Source: Streptomyces sp. SAT1
Lineage (GTDB): Bacteria > Actinomycetota > Actinomycetes > Streptomycetales > Streptomycetaceae
DNA length: 64,000 nt
Assembly: GCF_001654495.1 (NCBI RefSeq)
Contig: NZ_CP015849.1
Location: forward strand, 1,998,501 to 2,062,500
Reading direction: 5' to 3'
Both the position numbers and the translations under genes were made by a program. Positions 1-8,629 of this stretch are shown here, in pieces. Numbering within the stretch: position 1 is the stretch's first letter; each line of letters opens with the position of its first letter. The notes under the pieces are model-generated. The model had not been told where the DNA came from. It worked only from the letters and a program-made list of their open reading frames with translations, and did not search any database.

Positions 1-476
1 CCGGCGGCGCGGTCTTCATCGAGCGGGGCCGGATCCGGGGCCGCTGGCGGCACAGCCTGGTCTCGGCGGCCGGGCCGCTGGCCAACGTGCTGTTCGCGGC
101 GGTGTGCACCGCGCCGTTCTGGCTGGACGCGCTGGACGGGGTGCCGGGCGACTTCCGGTACGCGCTCGCCTTCCTCGCGCTGCTCCAGGTCTCGGCCGCG
201 CTGCTGAACTTCCTGCCGGTTCCTGGTCTGGACGGCTACGGCGTGCTGGAGCCGTGGCTGTCGCAGGGGCTGAAGCGGCAGGTGGAGCCGTTCGCGCCGT
301 TCGGACTGCTGTTCGTCTTCGCGCTGCTGTGGCTGCCCTCGGTCAACAGCGCCTTCTTCGACGCGGTCCACGCGATCCTGGGCCATCTGGGCGTGGACGG
401 CCCCGACCGCTACTGCGGCCAGGAGCTGTACCGCTTCTGGCAGGGGACGAACGAGTACTGCGCGGTCAGCCGGTGA
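1..476 (+). CDS. Site-2 protease family (M50) zinc metalloprotease, C-terminal part
   Basis: The gene is cut by the left edge of the window; the reading frame begins at base 3 and ends at a TGA at 474-476. The visible part is a polytopic membrane protein. It carries the small-residue segment SAAGPLANVLFA and the motif NFLPVPGLDG, which matches the NxxPxxxLDG signature of M50 intramembrane proteases, where the Asp is a zinc ligand. The HExxH half of the active site should lie upstream, outside the window. Hydrophobic stretches follow on both sides of the motif. The last codons overlap the end of the convergent small membrane gene by 11 bases. The family assignment is firm from the motif; the substrate is unknown. 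Confidence 0.85.
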   Translation, partial: GGAVFIERGRIRGRWRHSLVSAAGPLANVLFAAVCTAPFWLDALDGVPGDFRYALAFLALLQVSAALLNFLPVPGLDGYGVLEPWLSQGLKRQVEPFAPFGLLFVFALLWLPSVNSAFFDAVHAILGHLGVDGPDRYCGQELYRFWQGTNEYCAVSR

Positions 477-651
477 CGGAGCCGCCGCGGGCCGCGCGGC
501 CCCGGCGCAGGTAGTACCAGGTCATGTTGGACGACAGTCCGGCCAGCAGGACCCACACGATCCCCAGCCAGCTGCCCTGGACGAAGGAGACGACGGCCGC
601 GGCCACGGTGAGCACGCAGACGATCAGGGCGTAGAGGGCGAGGCGGGGCAT
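466..651 (-). CDS. Small two-helix membrane protein
   Basis: This 61-residue protein starts at an ATG (649-651) preceded by a good AGGAG ribosome site eight or nine bases away. It consists almost entirely of two hydrophobic helices (about residues 3-25 and 30-45), then a basic tail (YYLRRGRAARGG), so the C-terminus is probably cytoplasmic. It converges on, and slightly overlaps, the M50 protease gene. Short proteins of this kind are common in Streptomyces; no function can be assigned. Confidence 0.7.
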   Translation of the reverse strand: MPRLALYALIVCVLTVAAAVVSFVQGSWLGIVWVLLAGLSSNMTWYYLRRGRAARGGSVTG

Positions 652-749
652 GGGGGCGGACTCCTGTCGGGGACACGGGGGCACTGCTCGGGACTGCTTC
701 GCCGACCAGTGTCCCCCATGCGCGTCCCGGACCGGTGCGCGGGCGGTGC

Positions 750-1454
750 TCAGACGTCGGTGAGCCGCAGCCCCGCGTGCGCCTTGTAGCGGCGGTTGAC
801 GGAGATCAGGTTGGCGACCAGCGACTCCACCTGGTGGGCGTTGCGCAGCCGCCCGGCGAAGACCCCGCGCATCCCGGGGATCCGGCCGGCCAGCGCCTGC
901 ACGATCTCCACGTCGGCGCGCTCCTCGCCGAGGACCATCACATCGGTGTCGATCCGCTCGATCGCGGGGTCCTGGAGCAGGACGGCCGACAGGTGGTGGA
1001 AGGCGGCGGTCACCCGCGAGCCGGGCAGCAGGGCGGCGGCCTGCTCGGCGGCGCTGCCCTCCTCGGGGGTGAGCGCGTAGGCGCCCTTCTTGTCGAAGCC
1101 GAGGGGGTTGACGCAGTCCACGACGAGCTTGCCGGCCAGTTCCTCGCGCAGGGACTCCAGGGTCTTGCCGTGGCCCTCCCAGGGCACCGCGACGATCACG
1201 ACGTCGCTGCGGCGGGCGGTCTCGGCGTTGTCGGCGCCCTCGACGCCGTGCCCGATCTCCTCGGCCGCCGCCCGCGCCCGGTCGGCGGCCCGCGAGCCGA
1301 TGATCACCTTCTGGCCGGACCGGGCGAACCGCTGGGCGAGCCCCTTGCCCTGCGGGCCGGTCCCGCCGAGCACGCCGACGACCAGTCCGGAGACGTCGGG
1401 CAGGTCCCAGGGGTCCTTGGCGGGGGCCTTCTGTGCACTGTCGGTAGAGGTCAT
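750..1454 (-). CDS. npdG: NADPH-dependent F420 reductase (F420:NADPH oxidoreductase)
   Basis: This 234-residue cytosolic enzyme should transfer hydride between NADPH and the deazaflavin F420, linking the NADP pool to F420-dependent enzymes. The Rossmann nucleotide-binding loop is at residues 25-40 (VGVLGGTGPQGKGLA), followed by the NADP-phosphate region IIGSRAADRA. Length and layout fit the Fno/NpdG family: a single Rossmann domain plus a C-terminal dimer part containing SRVTAAFHHLSA and ending in the conserved pattern RYKAHAGLRLTDV. The ATG start lies 12 bases into a GC-rich promoter region shared with the divergent gene at 1594. F420 is standard in actinomycetes, which supports the call. 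Confidence 0.9.
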   Translation of the reverse strand: MTSTDSAQKAPAKDPWDLPDVSGLVVGVLGGTGPQGKGLAQRFARSGQKVIIGSRAADRARAAAEEIGHGVEGADNAETARRSDVVIVAVPWEGHGKTLESLREELAGKLVVDCVNPLGFDKKGAYALTPEEGSAAEQAAALLPGSRVTAAFHHLSAVLLQDPAIERIDTDVMVLGEERADVEIVQALAGRIPGMRGVFAGRLRNAHQVESLVANLISVNRRYKAHAGLRLTDV

Positions 1455-1593
1455 GGGCCGACTCTACGTCCGCGGCCCCTCCCCCACCCGTCCGGGTGAG
1501 CCGGGTCAGCGGTGCCGCCCGGTGTCCCCGGTGCGGGCGAACCGGGTGCGAACTGCGCGTCGGCAGCGGCCGTTTGGGGCAGTATGCGCTCCC

Positions 1594-2211
1594 ATGGACG
1601 CCGTACGGGTCGCGCTGCTGCGCGAAGTGCTCGCCGGGACCGAGTGGTTGGACACCACCCGGCGGTTCGCGGGGGCGCTGCGCGGGTCGGTGGTGGCGCA
1701 CGGGGGCGGGCTGCTGCTGGTGGGCACGCCGGAGCACGAGCCGTGGCATCTGGCCGCGCACCTGGTGGACGAGGCCGCCTGGTCGGGCACGCCGGAGCTG
1801 GCGCCCACCCTGGTGCGGCACGGCGCGGGTCCGGCGGATCCGGCGCACCTCGCGGTCGGGCTCGGCCGGCTGGCGGCGGCCCGGCGCGGCGAGACGCTGC
1901 TGGTGGTGGCGCCCGAGGTGCCCGGCGGAGGGGGCGAGCCCGCGGAGCTGCTGACGCGGGTGCGCGATGTGCGGCGGGCCGGGGCGACGGTGCTGGCGCT
2001 GGGCGCGGGCGGCGGCGAGCTGGCGGCGATGGCGCACGAGACGCTGGCGGTGCCGGACGGCGGCGAACTCGACCTGGACACCGTGCAGCACCTGGTCAGC
2101 GCGGCGGCCGGGGAGAACCCGCTGCCGGGACCGCGCGGGCGCGGGCGGTGGCGGGACCGGCTGTCCCGGCTGGCGGAGGCGCTGACGGCTCCGCCGCCCG
2201 CCCGCTGGTAG
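1594..2211 (+). CDS. Hypothetical protein with SIS-like alpha/beta character
   Basis: The product has 205 residues. The ATG at 1594 was chosen because a likely -10 element (TATGCG) lies only five bases upstream, which suggests a leaderless transcript. The sequence alternates hydrophobic strands (LLLVGTPE, LLVVAPEV, ATVLALGAG) with helices and ends in a segment like the end of a phosphosugar-binding SIS fold (AHETLAVPDGGE, then LDTVQHLVSAAAGE). The catalytic or sugar-binding residues of a true SIS isomerase are not evident. I do not recognise a named family. It stands alone between npdG and an MFS gene. Confidence 0.6.
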   Translation: MDAVRVALLREVLAGTEWLDTTRRFAGALRGSVVAHGGGLLLVGTPEHEPWHLAAHLVDEAAWSGTPELAPTLVRHGAGPADPAHLAVGLGRLAAARRGETLLVVAPEVPGGGGEPAELLTRVRDVRRAGATVLALGAGGGELAAMAHETLAVPDGGELDLDTVQHLVSAAAGENPLPGPRGRGRWRDRLSRLAEALTAPPPARW

Positions 2212-2265
2212 GAACCGGGGAAACCCATTTGCTCCAGCCGAGCCTGTGCCTGAACATGACCCGAC

Positions 2266-3684
2266 GTGACCGATCACGCCCCGTCTTCTCCGTCTTCTCC
2301 TGGTGCTCCGGCTTCTTCTGCTTCTGCGGGTGCTCCTGCTTCTGTGGGTTCCGCGGGTGCTCCGTCCGGCGTCCCACCCGTCGCGGAGTCCGCCGAGCCG
2401 CCGTCCGGGGTGCGGGCGCTGCTGCCCGATCTCGCCCCGTGGCGCTCCTCACGCGACTTCCGCAGGCTGTGGGTGTCCGGGCTGATCTCCAACTTCGGGA
2501 CGTTCCTGACCTTCGTCGCGCTGCCGGTGCAGATGAAGGAGCTGACCGGCTCGGCGGCGGCGGTCGGCGCGATCGGCGCGGTGGAGCTGGTGCCGCTGAT
2601 CGTGTTCGGGCTGTACGGCGGGGCGCTCGCGGACGCGATGGACAAGCGGCGGCTGATCCTGTGGACCGAGGCCGGCCTCGGGGTGCTCAGCGCCGTGCTG
2701 CTGGTGGACGCCCTGCTGCCGCACCCGGCGGTGTGGCCGCTGTACGTGGTGGCGGCGCTGTCCTCCGCGCTGACCGCCGTGCAGCGGCCCGCGCTGGACG
2801 CGCTGTGGCCGCGCATCGTGGCCCATGAGCACCTGCCCGCTGCGACCGCGCTGAACTCGCTGCGCTGGACCGTGGGCGGGGTGGCCGGTCCGGCGGTGGC
2901 GGGCGTGATCGTGGCGTACGCGGGCCTGGCCCCGGCCTACGCGGCCGACCTGGCGACCTTCGCCCTCTCGGTGGTGCTGGTGGTCCGCATCGCCGCGCAG
3001 CCCGCCTCCCACGAGGCCGCGAAGCCGTCGCTGCGGGCCGTCGCGGAGGGCGCCCGGTACGCCTGGAACCGCAAGGAGCTGCTGGGCACCTACGCGGTGG
3101 ACCTGGCCGCGATGTTCCTGGCGATGCCGCTGGCCGTGCTGCCGTTCCTCGCGGACGAGCTGGACGCCCGCTGGTCGCTGGGGCTGATGTACGCCGCCGT
3201 GCCGCTCGGGTCGCTGCTGGTGAGCGTGACCAGCGGCTGGACCTCGCGGGTGCACCGGCACGGCCGGATGGTGGTCCTCGCGGCGCTGCTGTGGGGTCTG
3301 GCCATCGCCGCAGCCGGGGTGGCCGGGAACGTCTGGTTGGTGCTGCTGTTCCTCGCCGTGGCGGGCGGCTGCGACATGGTCAGCGGGATCTTCCGGGGCG
3401 CCATGTGGAACCAGACCATCCCGGACGAGCTGCGCGGCCGGCTGGCCGGGATCGAGCTGCTGTCGTACTCCGTGGGCCCGCAGCTGGGCCAGGTGCGCTC
3501 CGGCGGGCTCGCCGCCTGGTGGGGCGTACGGGCGTCCGTGTGGTCCGGCGGCGTCCTGTGCGCGGGCGCGGTCGGCCTGCTCGCCCTCTGCCTGCCCGGC
3601 CTGATGGCCTACGACGTCCGCACGAACGAGCACGCGGTACGCCAGCGCGAACTGCGGTCGACGGGCCTGCGCACGGCCGCCTGA
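2266..3684 (+). CDS. MFS transporter, EntS-like exporter family
   Basis: This 472-residue protein has about twelve transmembrane helices and starts at GTG 2266. Residues 1-45 form a Ser/Ala/Pro/Gly repeat linker with no membrane character. The membrane part begins near residue 60 (PWRSSRDFRRLWVSGLISNFGTF) and carries the MFS loop signature GGALADAMDKRRL between helices 2 and 3. The sequence resembles enterobactin-exporter-type MFS proteins, and export of a small molecule is the most likely role. The C-terminus is a short basic tail. No biosynthetic partner is adjacent, so the substrate cannot be named. Confidence 0.8.
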   Translation: MTDHAPSSPSSPGAPASSASAGAPASVGSAGAPSGVPPVAESAEPPSGVRALLPDLAPWRSSRDFRRLWVSGLISNFGTFLTFVALPVQMKELTGSAAAVGAIGAVELVPLIVFGLYGGALADAMDKRRLILWTEAGLGVLSAVLLVDALLPHPAVWPLYVVAALSSALTAVQRPALDALWPRIVAHEHLPAATALNSLRWTVGGVAGPAVAGVIVAYAGLAPAYAADLATFALSVVLVVRIAAQPASHEAAKPSLRAVAEGARYAWNRKELLGTYAVDLAAMFLAMPLAVLPFLADELDARWSLGLMYAAVPLGSLLVSVTSGWTSRVHRHGRMVVLAALLWGLAIAAAGVAGNVWLVLLFLAVAGGCDMVSGIFRGAMWNQTIPDELRGRLAGIELLSYSVGPQLGQVRSGGLAAWWGVRASVWSGGVLCAGAVGLLALCLPGLMAYDVRTNEHAVRQRELRSTGLRTAA

Positions 3685-4135
3685 CCACCGGCCCACCGGA
3701 CCCCCGCGGTCCCGCGCCCCGGGCGACGACAGGCCGCTCACACACCACACCGGGAACGCACGGACGCACCCGGGCCGCGGCGAGCGGCGGACGACGATCC
3801 CGCGGACGCCCGCGCTGCGGACGCCCACCGGCACCCACCGAAGGCCCGCCGAACGGCCTGGCCCTGGACCCGCCCGCCCCGCAGGCACCGGACCAGTCCT
3901 CGTCCTCCGGTCCCGGGCGCCCAGAAGCAATGGGCCGCCCGCACGCCGGAAGCGCACGAGCGCGCGGCAGGCCGCAGGCGGCGGCCCGCCGGACGGCCCC
4001 GGACCGGCCCGCCCCGCAGGGCACCGAACGGGCCCTCGCCCCGGGCCCCGGGCGTCGGGGGGCGGCGGGCCTTCGTGCGCCGGAGTGCGCGGGGGTGGCC
4101 GATGGCGTGGTGAGGGGGGTGCGGGGCCCGTGCGG
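3685..4135. other. Intergenic region without a recognisable gene
   Basis: About 450 bases separate the MFS gene from the small gene at 4136. The open frames here are rich in Arg, Pro and Gly, lack ribosome sites and resemble nothing I know, so they look like GC-driven spurious frames. I see no clear hairpin or promoter. Confidence 0.5.
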
Positions 4136-4378
4136 TCAGGTCTGGCCGGGACCGGGGGGGCGGTCGCCGGGCGGGGCGTCGTGCCAGCGCGGGTCGGTCT
4201 CCCACTGGAGGTTGCGCTCGTGCGCGGTGTCCATCGCGTGCTGGGCCTCCTCGCGGGAGGCGTACGGGCCGAACCGGTCCTTGGCGGGGCACTCCGGCCC
4301 CTCCTCGACCTTCTGGTGCTCCAGGCAGTAGAACCACTCACCCGGCTTGCCCGCGGTGCGCTTCTTGAACAGGGCCAT
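4136..4378 (-). CDS. Small conserved-type cytosolic protein, [13 protein letters not shown] motif
   Basis: The protein has 80 residues and starts at the ATG at 4376-4378, which has an AGAGGAG ribosome site. It contains a short folded core (residues 12-62) with [13 protein letters not shown], the pair Cys18/Cys30 that could bind metal or form a disulfide, and a helix [14 protein letters not shown]. The Pro/Asp-rich tail is likely disordered. It is divergent from methionine aminopeptidase. I recognise it as a type of small protein typical of Streptomyces but cannot assign a role. Confidence 0.75.
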   Translation of the reverse strand: MALFKKRTAGKPGEWFYCLEHQKVEEGPECPAKDRFGPYASREEAQHAMDTAHERNLQWETDPRWHDAPPGDRPPGPGQT

Positions 4379-4436
4379 GACCAGCTCCTCTCGCCACCGA
4401 CATGTTCCCTCATCGGCGCTGGATAGACTCACCGGC

Positions 4437-5294
4437 ATGTCTGGCCAGTCACTGCTCGTCCCCGGGGAGCTGTCCCCCGCCCGTTCCGTGCCCGGAAACA
4501 TCCGCCGCCCCGAGTACGTCGGCAGGCCTGCGCCGAAGCCGTACACGGGGCCCGAGGTGCAGACCCCGGAGACCGTCGAGGCGATGCGGGTCGCCGGGCG
4601 GATCGCCGCGCGGGCGATGGAGGAGGCCGCCAAGCACATCGCGCCCGGCGTCACCACGGACGAACTCGACCGGGTGGCGCACACGTACATGTGCGACCAC
4701 GGCGCCTATCCGTCCACGCTCGGCTACCGCGGTTTCCCCAAGTCGCTGTGCACCTCGGTCAACGAGGTGATCTGCCACGGCATCCCGGACTCGACGGTGC
4801 TGCGGGACGGCGACATCGTCAACCTGGACGTGACGGCGTACATCGGCGGGGTGCACGGCGACAACAACGCCACCTATCTCGTCGGCGACGTCGACGAGGA
4901 GAGCCGGCTGCTCGTGGAGCGCACCCGCGAGACGCTGAACCGCGCGATCAAGGCGGTCCGGCCGGGCCGGCAGATCAACGTCATCGGCCGGGTCATCGAG
5001 TCGTACGCCAAGCGCTTCGGCTACGGCGTGGTCCGCGACTTCACCGGGCACGGCATCAACACGTCCTTCCACTCCGGGCTGATCGTGCCGCACTACGACA
5101 GCCCGCACGCCACCACCGTGATGCGGCCCGGCATGACCTTCACCATCGAGCCGATGCTGACGCTGGGCACCATCGAGTACGACGTGTGGGAGGACGGCTG
5201 GACGGTCGTCACCAAGGACCGCAGGCGCACCGCGCAGTTCGAGCACACGCTCGTGGTGACCGAGACCGGAGCGGACATCCTCACGCTGCCGTGA
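4437..5294 (+). CDS. map: Type I methionine aminopeptidase
   Basis: This 285-residue cytosolic enzyme removes the initiator methionine from nascent proteins. The di-metal site is visible: Asp in [10 protein letters not shown], Asp in [12 protein letters not shown], His in FTGHGI, Glu in FTIEPML and the final Glu in [12 protein letters not shown]. The substrate-contacting His lies in ICHGIPDS. An N-terminal extension of about 40 residues with PxxRPEYVG precedes the catalytic domain, as in other actinobacterial paralogues. The ATG at 4437 has a -10-like TAGACT seven bases upstream and no clear Shine-Dalgarno, so the mRNA may be leaderless. A strong terminator follows. Confidence 0.93.
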   Translation: MSGQSLLVPGELSPARSVPGNIRRPEYVGRPAPKPYTGPEVQTPETVEAMRVAGRIAARAMEEAAKHIAPGVTTDELDRVAHTYMCDHGAYPSTLGYRGFPKSLCTSVNEVICHGIPDSTVLRDGDIVNLDVTAYIGGVHGDNNATYLVGDVDEESRLLVERTRETLNRAIKAVRPGRQINVIGRVIESYAKRFGYGVVRDFTGHGINTSFHSGLIVPHYDSPHATTVMRPGMTFTIEPMLTLGTIEYDVWEDGWTVVTKDRRRTAQFEHTLVVTETGADILTLP

Positions 5295-5328
5295 CCCGTG
5301 CGGCGCCGCCGCCGCGCAGCAGCCTCAC

Positions 5329-5363
5329 GAGGGCCCGCCTTCCCCAGGGGAGGCGGGCCCTCG
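5329..5363 (+). terminator. Rho-independent-type terminator after map
   Basis: A perfect 12-bp inverted repeat (GAGGGCCCGCCT / AGGCGGGCCCTC) with a ten-base loop lies 35 bases after the map stop. It has no U tract, as is usual in Streptomyces. It separates map from the iron-regulated region. Confidence 0.8.
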
Positions 5364-5379
5364 CGCGTCGCGGTACGGT

Positions 5380-5423
5380 TTACCGACAGCGCGTCGGAAA
5401 GTTTACCGACCGGACGTCGGCAA
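5380..5423. promoter_or_regulatory. Tandem operator-like repeat upstream of heme oxygenase
   Basis: Two 22-base units lie head to tail. Each begins TTTACCGAC and ends CGTCGG with four bases between, so each is itself an inverted repeat (CCGAC / GTCGG). The 22-base period puts both on one face of the helix. This looks like a double site for a dimeric repressor or activator, next to but separate from the iron box. The protein that binds is unknown. Confidence 0.55.
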
Positions 5424-5432
5424 GGCATTGAC

Positions 5433-5451
5433 TTAGGTTAGCCTTACCTTA
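5433..5451. promoter_or_regulatory. Iron box (DmdR/IdeR-type) of the heme oxygenase promoter
   Basis: TTAGGTTAGCCTTACCTTA matches the actinobacterial iron-box palindrome, with the TTAGGTTAG half essentially perfect. It ends 12 bases before the heme oxygenase start, so the bound Fe-repressor would cover the transcription start region. Repression under iron sufficiency is inferred from the known DmdR1/IdeR family. Confidence 0.85.
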
Positions 5452-5463
5452 GAGGATCCCCTC

Positions 5464-6111
5464 ATGGACTCCTTCTCGACTCTCCTGCGCACCGCCTCCC
5501 ACGAACAGCACGTGGAGGCGGAGAACTCGACCTTCATGAGCGACCTGCTCGGCGGCCGCCTCGACCTGGAGGCGTACGCGCGCTACACCGAGCAGCTCTG
5601 GTTCGTCTACGAGGCCCTGGAGACGGGCGCCGACCGGCTCGCCGCCGATCCGGTGGCCGGGCCCTTCGTGCGGCCCGAGCTGTTCCGGCTGTCCGCGCTG
5701 GAGCGCGACCTCGCGCACCTGCGCGGGTCCGGCTGGCGCGCGGGGCTGCGCGCGCTGCCCGCGACCGAGGCGTACGCGGCCCGGGTGCGGGAGTGCCGGG
5801 AGCAGTGGCCGGCCGGGTACATCGCCCACCACTACACCCGCTACCTCGGCGACCTGTCCGGCGGCCAGATCATCCGCGACCGCGCGGAGCGCACCTGGGG
5901 CTTCGAGCGCGGGGGCGACGGCGTGCGCTTCTACACCTTCGAGGAGGTCGCCAACCCGGCCGCCTTCAAGCGGGAGTACCGCGAACTGCTGGACGGCGTA
6001 CGGGCCGACGACCTGGAGAAGCAGCGGATCGTGGCGGAGTGCAAGCGGGCGTTCGCCCTGAACACCGCCGTCTTCCGGGCGCTGGGCGAGGAGTTCCCGC
6101 TCACCGCGTGA
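5464..6111 (+). CDS. hmuO: Biliverdin-producing heme oxygenase
   Basis: The 215-residue cytosolic enzyme opens the heme ring to biliverdin, CO and Fe2+, releasing iron from imported heme. The proximal His lies in TASHEQHVEAE (residues 12-20), and the distal-helix glycine motif GDLSGGQIIRDR (about residues 130-141) matches bacterial heme oxygenases such as HmuO. Length is typical. The ATG at 5464 sits directly behind an iron box and a tandem operator-like repeat. The gene faces the HtaA/HmuTUV uptake genes, so it is the expected intracellular end of that pathway. The redox partner is not encoded nearby. Confidence 0.93.
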   Translation: MDSFSTLLRTASHEQHVEAENSTFMSDLLGGRLDLEAYARYTEQLWFVYEALETGADRLAADPVAGPFVRPELFRLSALERDLAHLRGSGWRAGLRALPATEAYAARVRECREQWPAGYIAHHYTRYLGDLSGGQIIRDRAERTWGFERGGDGVRFYTFEEVANPAAFKREYRELLDGVRADDLEKQRIVAECKRAFALNTAVFRALGEEFPLTA

Positions 6112-6136
6112 GGGGGCCCGGCCCCGCCGCCGGGTC

Positions 6137-6781
6137 TCAGCGCTCCAGGACGACCCGGCCGCCGATCTCCACCCAGCCCTCCGGCTGCGGGGCCGTCAGG
6201 ATCTGGGAGCCCGCGCCCTGGACGATGTTCAGGGCGCGGCCCAGCCGCGCGGTCAGCAGCAGCGCGGCGGCGCCGGTGGCCTCGTCCTCCTCGATGCCGT
6301 CCCCGCGCCCGGGGAAGGCGCGGGCGCGGATGCGCCCGGCCGCCTCGTCCTCCCACGCCCAGGCGTAGATCCACTCGCCGGGCGGCGGCACCGCCAGGTC
6401 GTCGACCTCGGCGGCGCTCGCGTAGCGGCGCAGGGTGCGCGGCGGGGCCCACTCCGGGCGGGCCTCGATCCAGGTGAACTCGCCGTCCAGGCGGGTGCCG
6501 ACCGGGCCCGCCGGGGTGCGCAGCTCGGGGACGTCCAGGAGCCAGGCCGTGCCCACGCAGGGGTGGCCGGCGAAGGGCAGCCGCAGGGTCGGTGTGCGGA
6601 TGTCGATGACGCCCCGCTCGGGGTCGTCCACGAACACGGTCTCGCTGAAGCCGAGTTTCGCGGCCAGCGCCTGGCGCTCGTCGGAGTCGGGCAGCAGGGA
6701 TCCGTCGCGGACGACACCGAGTTCGTTGCCGTAGCCGCCGTTCGCCGCGCAGAACACGCGCAGCACGTCGTAGTCGGTCAC
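6137..6781 (-). CDS. PhzF family isomerase-like protein
   Basis: The product has 214 residues, shorter than the usual 280-300 of PhzF proteins. Conserved blocks are visible: GNELGVV near residue 18, the catalytic-Glu region FSETVFVDD, the phosphate-loop-like FAGHPCVGTAWLL near residue 70 and the second-domain motif EEDEATGAAALLL near residue 180. The reading frame runs further upstream, but the GTG at 6779-6781 fits the family N-terminus (DYDVLRVFCAANGGYGN). The family is named for phenazine biosynthesis, yet most members have unknown substrates and no phenazine genes are near. It lies inside the iron island without an iron box of its own. Confidence 0.82.
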   Translation of the reverse strand: MTDYDVLRVFCAANGGYGNELGVVRDGSLLPDSDERQALAAKLGFSETVFVDDPERGVIDIRTPTLRLPFAGHPCVGTAWLLDVPELRTPAGPVGTRLDGEFTWIEARPEWAPPRTLRRYASAAEVDDLAVPPPGEWIYAWAWEDEAAGRIRARAFPGRGDGIEEDEATGAAALLLTARLGRALNIVQGAGSQILTAPQPEGWVEIGGRVVLER

Positions 6782-6809
6782 CGGGGCATTCAAGCACCCG
6801 GGCGCCGCA

Positions 6810-6849
6810 GGGGGCGGGGCCGGTCGCACAGCGGACCGGTCCCGCCCCC
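6810..6849 (-). terminator. Strong hairpin terminator after the LAXTG HtaA gene
   Basis: A 16-bp stem (GGGGGCGGGGCCGGTC against its near-perfect complement, one G-T pair) has an eight-base loop. It lies 41 bases past the htaA stop on the minus strand and insulates it from the phzF-like gene. Confidence 0.75.
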
Positions 6850-6890
6850 CCCTTCTGCCGGGTCTCCTGTCGGATCTGCCGGGTCTGCTG

Positions 6891-8507
6891 TCAGAGCTGG
6901 GTGGCGTCGCGCCGCCTGCGCAGCGCGAACACCACGCCCGCGCCCGCCGCCACGGCCGCCGCGGCGGCCGAGCCGAGGGCGGCCACCGGCACGCCGGAGC
7001 CGGTGGAGGCGAGGCTGCCGCCGCCGATCGTGGAGCCGGTGCCCCCGGTCGTGGAACCGATGCCGCCCGCCGTGCCGCCGGTGCCGGACGCCGGTCCGCC
7101 GCCCGTGCCCGCGTCACCGCCGGTGCCCGCGGAGCCCGCGCCGCCGGAGGAGCCCGACGTGCCGTCGCCCGAGGGGAGTTCGGCGCCGTCGGTGAGGGCC
7201 ACCGACAGGTTCAGCGGGTCGAGCACGGTGCCCTTGGGGTAGAAGCCGCTGAACGCCGTGGCGCCCGCGTCGGTCAGCGTCACGCTCACCCCGCTGAGGG
7301 AGATGACGTCGCCCTTGGGGGTGAGTCCGCCCGCGGGGGCCTTCAGGTCGGCCAGGACGACGCCCTCGGAGAGCTTGCCGAGGCTGGTGACATCGGCGGT
7401 GAGCCTGCCGGACGTGCCGGAGAAGGACGCCTTGACACCGCTGAGGGTGAGGTCGAGGCCGTAACCGCCGTCCTTGCCCTCGCCCTTGTGGCCCTTGAAG
7501 TTCACCGCGCCCTTGAACGCGGCGGACAGGGTGCCGGCCTGGGTGTCGTAGCTGCCGGTGGCGTCGGTGAAGGTGAACGCGCCGTTGCCGGACGCCTGGG
7601 ACGCCCCGCCGGACGCCGTGATGGTGCCCTTGGCCAGCGAGCCCGTCACATAGGACCGGAAGGACGCCTTCACAGCCCAGGTGAGCCGTCCGTCCGCGAG
7701 GACGCCCCTGGCCGGGACCGGGGCGGAGGAGCCCGTCGTGGTGGCGGACGGGGACGGGGAGGTGCCCGTGCCGCCGGTGGCCGGGGCCGAGGGGGACGGG
7801 GAGGTCCCGGTGCTCTGCGTCGGGGACGAGGAGGCGGACGCCGGGGGCGAGGACGGGGAGGACGGCTCCGTGGAGGGGCCGGTGGACGGGCTCGGCGACG
7901 CCGGGACCTCCTTCTTCACCACCGAGAGCGGGTCGCCCGCCGCGCCCGCGTAGGTGTCGCTGCCGAGGAAGGTGCCTGCCTGGGTGGTGAGCTTGGTGGC
8001 CAGGCCGGTCATGTCCGCGCTGGTGGGCGCGGCGACCTCGGCGAACGGCACGTCCTGCCGGGTGGTGCCGTCGTCGGCGGTCAGGTCGGCGGTGAGCACG
8101 CCGGTGCCGCTGTCGTACTGGAAGTCGCTGAGCACCCGCTTGAAGCGGTGGGCGCTGGACTCGGCGGTCAGCGTGCCCTTGAAGGTGAGGTGCACAGCGT
8201 GCGTGGTGCCGTTGTAGGTGCCCTGGCCCCCGGTGAAGGTGAAGGCGCCGTTGCCGGACGCCTGCACGGCGCCGTCGGCGGTGGTGAAGGTGCCCTTGGC
8301 GTAGGGGCCGGTGACGTAGGAGCGGTACGAGTCCTTGATGCCCCAGGTGAGTTCGTAACCGCTGAGGGGCCGGTCGGCCGCCGCCGCGCCGGGGGCGCCG
8401 GCCAGCGCGGCGGCGCCCACCGAGGCGACGGTGGCGGTGACGGTGGCCACGGCGGCGGCGAGGGCGAGGGGCCGTCTGCGGGAACGGCCTCCGGTGGTGC
8501 GGGACAT
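6891..8507 (-). CDS. htaA: HtaA-type heme-binding protein anchored by a LAXTG sortase signal
   Basis: The 538-residue exported protein starts at an ATG with ribosome site GAGGAG. A basic N-terminus and hydrophobic signal peptide end near AAAADRP (residue 45). Two HtaA domains follow, each opening with a WGIKDSYRSYVTGPYAKG-like block: about residues 46-200 and 270-440. A Ser/Pro/Thr-rich linker separates them. A Gly/Ser/Thr linker then leads to LASTG, a hydrophobic helix and RRRR, which is a class E sortase signal of the Streptomyces LAXTG type. It should therefore be covalently attached to the peptidoglycan and capture heme at the surface. It lies downstream of the second HtaA gene on the same strand, has no iron box of its own, and is probably read through from that promoter. 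Confidence 0.9.
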   Translation of the reverse strand: MSRTTGGRSRRRPLALAAAVATVTATVASVGAAALAGAPGAAAADRPLSGYELTWGIKDSYRSYVTGPYAKGTFTTADGAVQASGNGAFTFTGGQGTYNGTTHAVHLTFKGTLTAESSAHRFKRVLSDFQYDSGTGVLTADLTADDGTTRQDVPFAEVAAPTSADMTGLATKLTTQAGTFLGSDTYAGAAGDPLSVVKKEVPASPSPSTGPSTEPSSPSSPPASASSSPTQSTGTSPSPSAPATGGTGTSPSPSATTTGSSAPVPARGVLADGRLTWAVKASFRSYVTGSLAKGTITASGGASQASGNGAFTFTDATGSYDTQAGTLSAAFKGAVNFKGHKGEGKDGGYGLDLTLSGVKASFSGTSGRLTADVTSLGKLSEGVVLADLKAPAGGLTPKGDVISLSGVSVTLTDAGATAFSGFYPKGTVLDPLNLSVALTDGAELPSGDGTSGSSGGAGSAGTGGDAGTGGGPASGTGGTAGGIGSTTGGTGSTIGGGSLASTGSGVPVAALGSAAAAAVAAGAGVVFALRRRRDATQL

Positions 8508-8602
8508 GGTGGTTCTCCTCGTGCGGGGAGCGGCCCGGTGCGGGCCTGCGGGACGGGTGGGTGGACGCGTGCGCGCGGTGTCGCGGCGCTGTGCTGCCGT
8601 GT

Positions 8603-8625
8603 CGCCGCGGCGCTGTGCCGCGGCG
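8603..8625 (-). terminator. Perfect hairpin between the two HtaA genes
   Basis: CGCCGCGGC and GCCGCGGCG form a nine-bp stem with a five-base loop, five bases after the stop of the upstream HtaA gene. It could partly terminate transcription and so lower expression of the second gene, or protect the first message. Confidence 0.55.
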
Positions 8626-8629
8626 GGTG

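Noticed and set aside
466-2277. A 603-codon open frame on the minus strand spanning npdG and its neighbours
   Set aside because: Most of it is antisense or out of frame to genes with clear motifs; only its last 61 codons have a ribosome site and a sensible membrane protein.
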